Source of the DNA: a virus
Virus record (IMG/VR): IMGVR_UViG_3300035070_002527
Coordinates: 1 to 32,705 of that record
DNA length: 32,705 nucleotides
Direction: 5' to 3' (one strand)
Made by a program: the position numbers and the translations under genes. The number at the start of each line of letters is the position of its first letter. Position 1 is the stretch's first letter. This document shows, piece by piece, positions 21,309 through 28,074 of this stretch. The notes beneath the pieces were generated by a model that was not told where the DNA came from, did no database searches, and saw only the letters and a program-made list of their open reading frames with translations.

Positions 21309-21389
21309 TTAAAAGATTAATCTTATTGCCAGACTTAATAAAAAAATGTAAGTGCAGTAAAATTCAAGAACCTTGAAAAATATTTTCAT
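21309..21389 (-). CDS. 26-aa hydrophobic micropeptide
   Basis: The frame reads MKIFFKVLEFYCTYIFLLSL and ends AIRLIF: one membrane segment after a basic start. It overlaps the stop of the 47-aa gene as ATGA and ends four bases before the terminator stem. Translation is suggested by the coupling; no independent ribosome site is obvious. Confidence 0.4.
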   Translation of the reverse strand: MKIFFKVLEFYCTYIFLLSLAIRLIF

Positions 21390-21529
21390 TGAATCGCCTC
21401 TAAAAAGGTTTTTTTGTTAAAAAGTGGGTTTTCAGCTTCAAAATATTTAATTAAACTTGTTACAAGTTCTTTTTTATTTTTTGTTTCTTTAATCATTTTA
21501 GCAATATTTACAAGATGTTTTTTTGTCAT
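21386..21529 (-). CDS. Small protein, 47 aa
   Basis: The frame reads MTKKHLVNIAKMIKETKNKK and ends NPLFNKKTFLEAIQ. The pattern MTKKH...A..I...and ENP.F....FLEA resembles short proteins I recall from many phages and plasmids, without known function. AAGGAA lies about ten bases before the ATG. Confidence 0.6.
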   Translation of the reverse strand: MTKKHLVNIAKMIKETKNKKELVTSLIKYFEAENPLFNKKTFLEAIQ

Positions 21530-21567
21530 TGTTTTTGATTCCTTTTTAATTAGTTCTTATACCCAAA

Positions 21568-21587
21568 AAGCCCCATTCAAGGGGCTT
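21568..21587 (-). terminator. Intrinsic terminator after the 117-aa gene
   Basis: AAGCCCC (21568-21574) pairs with GGGGCTT (21581-21587) around a six-base loop. On the minus strand a TTTTT run starts at the base of the stem. It lies about 20 bases after the stop of the 117-aa gene. It is weaker than the one at 21278 and may allow read-through into the 47-aa gene. Confidence 0.65.
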
Positions 21588-21607
21588 AAATTGAGTTATT
21601 TGAGGCT

Positions 21608-21961
21608 TTACCCTATGAATTGAGTTGCCCCCCTTGTTAATGCTATTGCTTCCTGTCTAAACAATTTAGCAAGGCTTTTTAATTGGCTTAAATCAAGGTA
21701 GTTTTTTGTACTAAAAACCCATGTGCAATTATCTTCTTTAATTCCGTTCCACTTTCCAGAACCCTCAGAGTTTACGAATATCTCTGAATTATGACTTTCA
21801 ATGAATGAATTTATGGCGGATTGGAAGCCCTTCCATTTATGATTCGGTAATGGTGTTTTATTTACATTTCTACCAATTGTCAATGTGTATGTTTTAGGGC
21901 TTTGATATTGTCCTTTTAAGCCATTTTTGTTTATGTGTTTTATTGTGTTTAAATCGTACAT
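21608..21961 (-). CDS. Hypothetical protein, 117 aa
   Basis: The basic soluble product contains SPKTYTLTIGRNVNKTPLPN and CTWVFSTKNYLDLSQLKSLA, which suggests an alpha/beta fold. AAAGGAAAAT lies before the ATG. It is the last main gene of the first early unit, followed by a terminator. No family is recognised, and no catalytic motif stands out. Confidence 0.65.
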   Translation of the reverse strand: MYDLNTIKHINKNGLKGQYQSPKTYTLTIGRNVNKTPLPNHKWKGFQSAINSFIESHNSEIFVNSEGSGKWNGIKEDNCTWVFSTKNYLDLSQLKSLAKLFRQEAIALTRGATQFIG

Positions 21962-21966
21962 TGTTT

Positions 21967-22149
21967 TTATTTTCCTTTTTTATCTATTATTTGATAAGTT
22001 TCTACCACTTTCTGTAATGTTTTTTTACATTCAATTAGGTATTTTAATTCATTATTTAAGATTTCTTTATGTTTTTTTATCTTTTTTATATTCCCTAATA
22101 CTTCATCTAATTCATATTTTAAAAAGATTATTGAATTTTTATTTTTCAT
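21967..22149 (-). CDS. Coiled-coil protein, 60 aa
   Basis: The product is Lys/Glu/Leu-rich (LKYELDEVLGNIKKIKKHKE) and nearly all helix. AAGGAAAAT precedes the ATG as in its neighbours. It probably oligomerises. No family is recognised. Confidence 0.6.
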   Translation of the reverse strand: MKNKNSIIFLKYELDEVLGNIKKIKKHKEILNNELKYLIECKKTLQKVVETYQIIDKKGK

Positions 22150-22164
22150 TTTTTTATTTTCCTT

Positions 22165-22434
22165 TTATTTATATTCGTTGCGTATGTTGTAATTAAAAGG
22201 TATTGCGTGGATAGTAGCATTTACTTCAGTATCATAATCATCTATCATTTCAACAGCATAATTATACACATCTTTTAATTCTTTACATACTTTACTATAA
22301 CTAACTACTTTAAAATTATTTTCTTCTGCGGTGCGTTTAACATATTCTGAAGCCTCTTCGTATGCCCCTTTTTTATTTCCATATACGCCAAGGATTCCAT
22401 CTTCGCTCCCTGTTACTACATAAACTATTTTCAT
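22165..22434 (-). CDS. Hypothetical alpha/beta protein, 89 aa
   Basis: The product starts with a strand, MKIVYVVTGSEDGILGVYG, and has a helix NKKGAYEEASEYVKRTAEEN, then SYSKVCKELKDVYNYAVEM. The pattern is like a small ferredoxin- or Nudix-sized domain, but no motif is decisive. AAAGGAAAAT precedes the ATG. Confidence 0.65.
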   Translation of the reverse strand: MKIVYVVTGSEDGILGVYGNKKGAYEEASEYVKRTAEENNFKVVSYSKVCKELKDVYNYAVEMIDDYDTEVNATIHAIPFNYNIRNEYK

Positions 22435-22459
22435 TTTATTTTCCTTTTATTTAGTTAAT

Positions 22460-22714
22460 TTAATATGTTATGTTTAATTTATCCATTATTGAATCTATTT
22501 TATCTTGAATTGTTCCTTGTTTGTCTTCTAGCTTATATATTTTGTCATCAATTCTATTAATTCTGTTAATGTATTTAATACTTGAATTATAATTCATTTG
22601 GCTCAATTCTTCGTAAAAAAATCTTTTATTCTCTAACTCCTCAATTTGTTTATATATATTTGAAAACTGAAGCTCTAAAGACTGTCTTTTAATTTCTAAT
22701 TTATTTAAATTCAT
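22460..22714 (-). CDS. Coiled-coil protein, 84 aa, first early gene
   Basis: The product is a long charged helix (MNLNKLEIKRQSLELQFSNI, later INRIDDKIYKLEDKQG), likely a coiled coil. The ATG lies 27 bp after the -10 of the promoter at 22769-22741, making it the first gene of the early arm. AAGGAT is the ribosome site. No family is recognised. Confidence 0.6.
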   Translation of the reverse strand: MNLNKLEIKRQSLELQFSNIYKQIEELENKRFFYEELSQMNYNSSIKYINRINRIDDKIYKLEDKQGTIQDKIDSIMDKLNITY

Positions 22715-22740
22715 AATGTATCCTTATTTTAAGTTGATAA

Positions 22741-22769
22741 AATGTATTACTAATATATTTAAATGTCAA
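22741..22769 (-). promoter_or_regulatory. Early sigma-70 promoter (TTGACA-N17-TACATT)
   Basis: On the minus strand, TTGACA (22769-22764), 17 bp and TACATT (22746-22741) lie 27 bp before ATG 22714. Small dyads (ATGG/CCAT at 22801-22811 and ATCTG/CAGAT at 22810-22823) lie upstream and could be operators. Confidence 0.7.
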
Positions 22770-23193
22770 TAAATATTTAATTTATTTTAATATTTATTTA
22801 ATGGTTGCCATCTGAATCCAGATTAAAACTTTCTATAATAGCTAGTACAAAACTAATATTTATTTTCTGGCATTGTTTTTTAAATTCTTTTTTGGGTTTT
22901 TTGGATTGGTATTTTAAATTATATAACTTTCTACCCCTTATAAAACAAGTATTTTATATTACTTTAATAGGTAGTGATAAGATTCTAATTAATGGGGTGG
23001 GAGGGGATAAAATCTTTAATAAGGTATTCAACAGCCATTCCTCATAAAATAAACGAAAACAAAGTCTTAAATCGGTCTCAGAAAAAAAATTTTGAAAAGA
23101 AAGTCCGATAAAGCTAACGCTTTATTATTGTATATCGTATAGTAGTAATTCTGCCTTATTTGGATTTAGATGCGATAATGGTAATAAAGTCTC
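22770..23193. other. Non-coding gap between the early arm and terS
   Basis: No frame here has both a ribosome site and convincing protein sequence. It holds a G-rich tract (22994-23006: GGGG, GGG and GGGG separated by single bases) and a hairpin ATAAAGC/GCTTTAT with a four-base loop (23108-23125). As it borders the small terminase gene, it is a candidate for a packaging site; this is inference from position. Confidence 0.4.
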
Positions 23194-23223
23194 TTGTACA
23201 AAAGTACCAAATGGTTGTATAAT
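23194..23223 (+). promoter_or_regulatory. Promoter of the small terminase gene
   Basis: TTGTAC (23194-23199) and a perfect TATAAT (23218-23223) are 18 bp apart, 28 bp before the terS ATG. A short palindrome GTAC-AAAA-GTAC overlaps the -35 and might be an operator. Confidence 0.65.
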
Positions 23224-23251
23224 ATACCATAACTTAAAAGGACTATACGAA

Positions 23252-23914
23252 ATGAGTGTAAATCTGCCAACAAACTGGAAACCAGAAAAAGCAAGAGCAA
23301 TTGACATACTTGTCACTAATCCAAGTTGTAAAATTCAAGAAATATCGCAAGAAATAGGGGTATCTAAAAACACAATTCGCAATTGGATGAAAGAACCTGA
23401 ATTTGTAGAGATATACTATCAGAAGTATATGGTTACATTTGGAGCGAAACTGCCTACTGTATTACAGAGTATGATACGAGAAGCAGAGGCTGGTAATGTG
23501 CAAGCTGGTAGATTAGTGTTAGAACACTCAGGTAAACTAATTAAACGAGTAGAAGTAGCAAATAATCAGAGTCCATTTGAAAAGTTTTTAAATAATCAGG
23601 CATCGGATATGCAGGAAATTGACACAATTGATGCAGAAGTCGAAGAGATCGAACCTGAGTTCAAAGTATTGCCTGAACGCCCTGTAGTACCCCCAAAAAA
23701 CGCTTCAAAAGCACAGCAACTCAGGGAACTAAAAAAGAAAGAAGAGAAAAATCGTAAGCGTAGAGAAGCTAGGCATTGGAGAGAACGAGCAGAAGCCGTA
23801 GGGGTGGATAAACCAGAACGAGGTAGACAAACAAAAGCTCAAAGAAAAATGTGGCAGGACAAAGTAGTAGCAAGAGAAAAAGCATTAAATGTTACCCCCT
23901 ATACCGAAAAATAG
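23252..23914 (+). CDS. Terminase small subunit candidate
   Basis: The 220-aa product has an N-terminal helix-turn-helix (residues about 13-48: KARAIDILVTNPSCKIQEIS then GVSKNTIRNWMKEPEF), as in TerS proteins that recognise the packaging site. A helical oligomerisation part (about 65-100, LQSMIREAEAGNVQAGRLVL) follows, then an acidic linker and a Lys/Arg-rich C-terminal helix that may contact TerL or DNA. The NVQAGRLVLEHSGK pattern is common in phBC6A51-type small terminases. It lies on the opposite strand from TerL and about 3.5 kb away. AAAGGA precedes the ATG. Confidence 0.75.
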   Translation: MSVNLPTNWKPEKARAIDILVTNPSCKIQEISQEIGVSKNTIRNWMKEPEFVEIYYQKYMVTFGAKLPTVLQSMIREAEAGNVQAGRLVLEHSGKLIKRVEVANNQSPFEKFLNNQASDMQEIDTIDAEVEEIEPEFKVLPERPVVPPKNASKAQQLRELKKKEEKNRKRREARHWRERAEAVGVDKPERGRQTKAQRKMWQDKVVAREKALNVTPYTEK

Positions 23915-23929
23915 GGTGGGGTATTTTTT
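23895..23929 (+). terminator. Intrinsic terminator overlapping the terS stop codon
   Basis: CCCTAT (23897-23902) pairs with ATAGGG (23911-23916), extended by CC/GG across a one-base bulge, and is followed by TTTTTT (23924-23929). The TAG stop (23912-23914) lies within the stem. Confidence 0.6.
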
Positions 23930-24026
23930 AAAAACTGCCATAGAATGTATTTAAATGCCTATAATTAAATTTTAGGGTACTGAGATTTCCGATACATATA
24001 TATTACATATATATAATAGATATATC

Positions 24027-24194
24027 TTATACACTATGCTGAGATTTTGGCATGGGTAGTTTCAATGCTGTTTTTACAGTAAATGACTTACATTCAGGGC
24101 ATTGTTCTTTTTCAGAATCAAACTTAACAGATACTACTTCCCAAAACCAATTACAGTTTTTACACAAGCATTGCCTAATCTTATATTTTTTCAT
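24027..24194 (-). CDS. Small zinc-ribbon protein, 55 aa
   Basis: The frame reads MKKYKIRQCLCKNCNWFWEV and has CKNC (residues 11-14) and CPEC (32-35), a classic zinc ribbon. It lies at the 3' end of the packaging operon on the minus strand. Such proteins may bind nucleic acid or act as adaptors. The ribosome site is weak. Confidence 0.6.
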   Translation of the reverse strand: MKKYKIRQCLCKNCNWFWEVVSVKFDSEKEQCPECKSFTVKTALKLPMPKSQHSV

Positions 24195-24200
24195 GGCAGT

Positions 24201-24461
24201 TTAACTTTCTCCCCAGATACCTAAATCACCTGAATGTCTAATTAATTCCTCCCATACTTCTATATTTACCTCTGTTTGTGTTTTTTTACTTGTTTTTTGT
24301 ACTGGAGCTATAGTTTTTGCTAAAAATCCTAATATTTCATTATTCATTAAGTTAATTTCTGTAGAATCAACTATTTTATTATCTAGTTCTTTAATTGAAG
24401 ATTCTAGCATTTCCATACATTGCAACAACAACTGTAAGTAGTATTCTTCTGTTTTTTCCAT
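24201..24461 (-). CDS. Hypothetical helical protein, 86 aa
   Basis: The acidic product is mostly helical (MEKTEEYYLQLLLQCMEMLE then INLMNNEILGFLAKTIAPVQ). It lies between the gp10-like gene and the zinc-ribbon gene in the packaging operon. It may be a small head or neck accessory. No family is recognised. Confidence 0.6.
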   Translation of the reverse strand: MEKTEEYYLQLLLQCMEMLESSIKELDNKIVDSTEINLMNNEILGFLAKTIAPVQKTSKKTQTEVNIEVWEELIRHSGDLGIWGES

Positions 24462-24470
24462 CTTTAATCC

Positions 24471-24899
24471 TTATTTTCTAAGTGCTTTTTTTATATCTTC
24501 TGAAAATTGCTTATCTAATTTGTCTTTATTTTTAGCTGTAGTAGCTATAAATGGTCTTGCAACAGCAAATACACCGAATGGAGGCTGAAAGCCATCATTT
24601 TGTTGCTTTCCATACTCTTTCATGGATAAAATATTGTCTTTGCTTTTGATACTGTTATATAAAGCACCAGTTTCAAATAAAGGTTCTACGCTATTATTGC
24701 CTTTTGCTTTTCTCAATGCTAAGGTACTACTTCTTAAGGGGGTTAATGCCTTTCCATCTACCCCAATGCCATTATCTATATTATTTTTTGATCCTTCTTC
24801 AGCACCTTTTGCATAATTAGAAGTATATTTTTTAATTGCTTTTGGCAATTCTCTTGCAAGTTTTCCAAAATCAAAATTAACTTTTACTTTAATTTCCAT
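24471..24899 (-). CDS. Virion morphogenesis protein, HK97 gp10-like
   Basis: The 142-aa product has the family marks: an N-terminal helix (FGKLARELPKAIKKYTSNYA), DGKALTPL in the middle and ETGALYNSIK followed by GVFAVARPFIATT. HK97 gp10-like proteins act in head-tail joining or tail completion. The ATG overlaps the portal stop by 11 bases. It is odd that this gene is on the minus strand with portal and TerL, while the other neck and tail genes are on the plus strand. Confidence 0.75.
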   Translation of the reverse strand: MEIKVKVNFDFGKLARELPKAIKKYTSNYAKGAEEGSKNNIDNGIGVDGKALTPLRSSTLALRKAKGNNSVEPLFETGALYNSIKSKDNILSMKEYGKQQNDGFQPPFGVFAVARPFIATTAKNKDKLDKQFSEDIKKALRK

Positions 24900-26169
24900 T
24901 TGGTTGCTCTATTACTTCCATATCATTTTGATCTTTGTTAGTATCTATAATATTTTGTGCTTGATCTAAAGTAATATCTTTATTATCCCTAACCATAATC
25001 TTAGCTCTGGTTGTAAGATTGTTTTTAAGATCAAATTCATCTTTAAGTATCTGGTCTTGAACTGTTTTAGGGTATTCTACTTCTTGAAAATCAACTCCAA
25101 ATTCTTCTGGTAGTGCTATTCCATTATATTCTGCTATAACACGTTCTACTCTGTAAAAATCTTGCTCATAAAGTCTCCATAAAGCAATATCATCATAATA
25201 ATCTTCTTTACGCTCCATATCTTTAATCATCAAAGATATACCACTAGGAACTTCACCACCACTTTCTGCCCATTGCATCCACAAGTGATTATTTGATGCT
25301 ACAAGCTCTATTTGAAATTTTATATTGTTAATAGCCTCTTCTATGTTACCATTTGGACTTGTAATATTGTAGGCACCTTCTTCACCCATGTCTAGTATAG
25401 TATTTGACCCTGCTCTAAGCATACTTTGATCTGCTCTTAATCCAGTAACCCAAGGCTGTCCAAACATATTAAATCTCATACCTAAGTTCATTTCAGTTAA
25501 GGCAATATTTACTTGTTCATTACAATTTACAATATCAGATGCTCCTTCAACATAAAAAGAATCAATTTGATCTTCTCTGTGTGTAAATACGAATGGCAAA
25601 ATTCCATACGGATTCTCCATTTCTTCTATCATTTTACCTTCTTCATTTAGTATTCCGTAACTATCAGCATCCCAATATTCCCATTGAAGATTATCTGAGT
25701 TAGCTAAATCTGCTGTACTATTTAGTAAAGGATAAACAATTGCCTCTGGGACAAAAGGATCATCACCAAAATAGGTTTCAAAATAGTAAATAGGTCGATA
25801 ATCAAATGATTCCCCTCTCCAATGAACACGATTAGCAACCGTTCCTAATAACCTAGTCATTCTTTCAGAATGTTTCATTCTAACATCTTTTGTAGGTGTT
25901 AAAAGTTCATAACGCTCAGTCATATTGCCTAAATTTCTTTTAGCACCTAAGCTGTATATTCTGCTAATCTTATTAATAAATTTTCTAGTAAAATTAGTTA
26001 AACTAGGTGGTATTTCTGAAAAAGCATCACCACTAAAGTAATGACTAATATAACTTCCTGTAGATGTACTGGAGTAATAATCAAGATATTTCCGTATCTC
26101 ATTTCTCCTATCGTGAGACATCATAAGTTTAGTTTCAAGTAATTTATCTTTCATCATTTGATCTATCAT
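24889..26169 (-). CDS. Portal protein
   Basis: The 426-aa product forms the ring through which DNA enters the head. It is adjacent to TerL, and the regions expected of portals are present: an N-terminal helical part, YYFETYFGDDPF and GILPFVFTHRED in the wing, NCNEQVNIALTEMNLG in the long stem helices and KTVQDQILKDEFDLKNNLTT near the C-terminus. Length is normal for siphovirus portals. It starts as ATGA with the TerL stop. The family is inferred from order and these blocks. Confidence 0.85.
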   Translation of the reverse strand: MIDQMMKDKLLETKLMMSHDRRNEIRKYLDYYSSTSTGSYISHYFSGDAFSEIPPSLTNFTRKFINKISRIYSLGAKRNLGNMTERYELLTPTKDVRMKHSERMTRLLGTVANRVHWRGESFDYRPIYYFETYFGDDPFVPEAIVYPLLNSTADLANSDNLQWEYWDADSYGILNEEGKMIEEMENPYGILPFVFTHREDQIDSFYVEGASDIVNCNEQVNIALTEMNLGMRFNMFGQPWVTGLRADQSMLRAGSNTILDMGEEGAYNITSPNGNIEEAINNIKFQIELVASNNHLWMQWAESGGEVPSGISLMIKDMERKEDYYDDIALWRLYEQDFYRVERVIAEYNGIALPEEFGVDFQEVEYPKTVQDQILKDEFDLKNNLTTRAKIMVRDNKDITLDQAQNIIDTNKDQNDMEVIEQPNGN

Positions 26170-27479
26170 CTTTGAATCCTTTTCATTTCTGTGTTTTTCA
26201 TTGGAAATCTATTAATAATAAAATACCGAAAGGCATCATTGCCATGATCGTGGTATCCATCCTTAATAGGTTCTTCTTTTATAGGCTTTCCATCTTCGCT
26301 TTCAGGATACCTATACTCTTCAAAATCTTCTATTACGTCTAGACATCGTTTATCAACATGGATTCTTCTAATGCCGTTAGCACTTTCAAAGAAACCTCTT
26401 GTGTATGCAACACTAGCTACAATATTCCTACTCATTCTGTCTCTAGTTGATATTACTCTAATTCCACTACGCCTAAATATTTCCATATCTCCTGCACCAC
26501 TCTGCCCTTGAATATTAGCACCAGCAGGATCACCATAATAACTAGCTACAGGATAGCCTTTAGTTTTAATCATTTTAATTAAATCTTCTGTTTTAACATT
26601 TTGTTTATGTAAAATTGAATCAAAAATTCTAATATGTTCAACATTATCTTCCCAATAAGTTTGACAAAACATTACAGCAGGCATACGATAACCAAAGTCA
26701 ATTGTACAATAAGTAGGTAAGTTAGGATTGTATGGAAAATCTCCTACGTCAAGATCACGATGGAAATCCCAAACCTTACCTTCGAATACTGAGAACTCTG
26801 CCCCAAACTCTTGACCAAATAGTTCTTTTGACATATTTCTTTTTCTTTCTATAATGGCAGGATCATCTAATCCTTGTGGAAATTCATATTGATTTACCCA
26901 TGATGGTGATGAATGACTTACCCACAATGGATCAGTAGCACCTAATTTAAACAAATCATATATCCAATTTCTACCTTCTGGTGTTGTAATAAAAATAACT
27001 TTTCCTTTTCTTCCTGCTACTGTTGGAGATAAATACATATCCCAAATCTTTTTATTCATTTTGGCTACCTCATCAATAACCAAAAGATCACAACCTTCAC
27101 CTACAAGAGAATCTGGATTATCTGCCGACATTCCCTCAACAGTAGTACCCCATTTAAAACGAATGTACATATCTTTTTCAGATGCTTTGTCTACATCTTC
27201 ACCATGACCAATAACCATTCGTTGCCAAACCTCTCTAAAGATTAGTCTAGCTTTTCTATAGGACATACCTACAAGCCAAATACGCTTATTAGGTTGAGAT
27301 GCAACAAATGTTGCTTCCATAGCACTTGCCCAAGTTTTACCAAATCTTCTACCACATACCACAACTTGAAATCTGGCATGTTGTTTTTTTGGGTAATGAA
27401 GTGCTAATTGCCCATTATGTGGTTGATACCCTAAGTAGTCAAACCATTTTCTTTTAAATTCGTAATTTTTTTCTTGCAT
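26166..27479 (-). CDS. terL: Terminase large subunit
   Basis: The 437-aa product is the packaging motor. The ATPase part has Walker A CGRRFGKT (42-49), Walker B LLVIDE (132-137) and the coupling motif ITTP (164-167). The nuclease part has TIDFGY with Asp261 and a C-terminal DGYHDHGNDAFRY that supplies further metal ligands. Length is typical of complete TerL. It is the first gene of a minus-strand operon with portal and gp10-like genes, whereas the small subunit is on the plus strand. Confidence 0.93.
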   Translation of the reverse strand: MQEKNYEFKRKWFDYLGYQPHNGQLALHYPKKQHARFQVVVCGRRFGKTWASAMEATFVASQPNKRIWLVGMSYRKARLIFREVWQRMVIGHGEDVDKASEKDMYIRFKWGTTVEGMSADNPDSLVGEGCDLLVIDEVAKMNKKIWDMYLSPTVAGRKGKVIFITTPEGRNWIYDLFKLGATDPLWVSHSSPSWVNQYEFPQGLDDPAIIERKRNMSKELFGQEFGAEFSVFEGKVWDFHRDLDVGDFPYNPNLPTYCTIDFGYRMPAVMFCQTYWEDNVEHIRIFDSILHKQNVKTEDLIKMIKTKGYPVASYYGDPAGANIQGQSGAGDMEIFRRSGIRVISTRDRMSRNIVASVAYTRGFFESANGIRRIHVDKRCLDVIEDFEEYRYPESEDGKPIKEEPIKDGYHDHGNDAFRYFIINRFPMKNTEMKRIQR

Positions 27480-27565
27480 TAGATTACTTTTATAACTTAC
27501 ATTATACTATCTATTTAATGCAAGGTTTATTCTTGCAAATTAACCAACTCACTGAAGAGGTAAAA
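27480..27565. promoter_or_regulatory. Divergent regulatory gap between terL and the scaffold gene
   Basis: A minus-strand TATAAT (27506-27501) and a plus-strand TATACT (27503-27508) overlap, as in back-to-back promoters, but -35 matches are poor. A dyad TGCAAG/CTTGCA (27519-27524 with 27532-27537, loop 7) lies beside them. A phage late activator might be needed here. Confidence 0.4.
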
Positions 27566-28069
27566 ATGTCAGAAGAACAAACCATCGAGCCAGATGTAAA
27601 ACAGGAATCCGTCACACAAGACGCTCACAATGTACCATTAACAAGGCTTAACGAAGTAATAACTGAACGTAATGAATTACGAGATCAGATGAAAGCCTTT
27701 GAAACTAAAGAGGAAGAACAGAGAAGAGCAAAGTTACAAGAAGAAGAAAAATGGCAAGAGTTAAACTCTGAGCTAATGAAAGAAGTAGAATCCTACAAAG
27801 GTTATAAGGAAAAGTGGGAAGATATGGATAGCAGACTTCGTGAAACAGCTCTAGCTAGACTTCCTGAATCTAAAAGAGAAAAATTTGCTAGTGTTGATAC
27901 TGATATACTTCTTAACATCGTTGAAGAATTTTCTGAAGTAGAAAAGCAAAACCCACCAGATAGAAAAGGAACTGTACCATCAGGTACTCCTGCTGATTGG
28001 GTTGCTATGCCAGATGAACAACGAAGAAGTAATTGGCAAGCAATACTAGATTCATACATTAAAAGGTAA
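27566..28069 (+). CDS. Capsid scaffold protein candidate
   Basis: The 167-aa product is very acidic and charged, with a coiled coil at about residues 22-85 (RNELRDQMKAFETKEEEQRR) and a helical C-terminus. It lies just before the major capsid gene, the usual place of scaffolds. I chose ATG 27566 because GAGG lies just upstream; an in-frame ATG at 27518 would cross the control region. Confidence 0.75.
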   Translation: MSEEQTIEPDVKQESVTQDAHNVPLTRLNEVITERNELRDQMKAFETKEEEQRRAKLQEEEKWQELNSELMKEVESYKGYKEKWEDMDSRLRETALARLPESKREKFASVDTDILLNIVEEFSEVEKQNPPDRKGTVPSGTPADWVAMPDEQRRSNWQAILDSYIKR

Positions 28070-28074
28070 AATAA

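Noticed and set aside
21414-21623. Plus-strand open frame of 69 codons
   Set aside because: It is antisense to the 47-aa gene, which has coupling and a ribosome site, and it runs through a terminator stem.
22805-23047. Plus-strand open frame of 80 codons in the gap before terS
   Set aside because: No ribosome site, no promoter, low-complexity hydrophobic content from AT-rich DNA; it looks like chance.
23125-23316. Minus-strand open frame across the terS promoter
   Set aside because: It is antisense to the terS promoter and start, without a ribosome site.
23980-24026. ATATAT-rich stretch as a promoter or origin
   Set aside because: Simple AT repeats between convergent genes; no hexamer pair with proper spacing and no other sign of function.
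23932-24201. Ten-base inverted repeat AAACTGCCAT / ATGGCAGTTT around the zinc-ribbon gene
   Set aside because: It could mark an inserted cassette, but one short match includes the gene start and no target duplication or transposase is seen; chance is likely.
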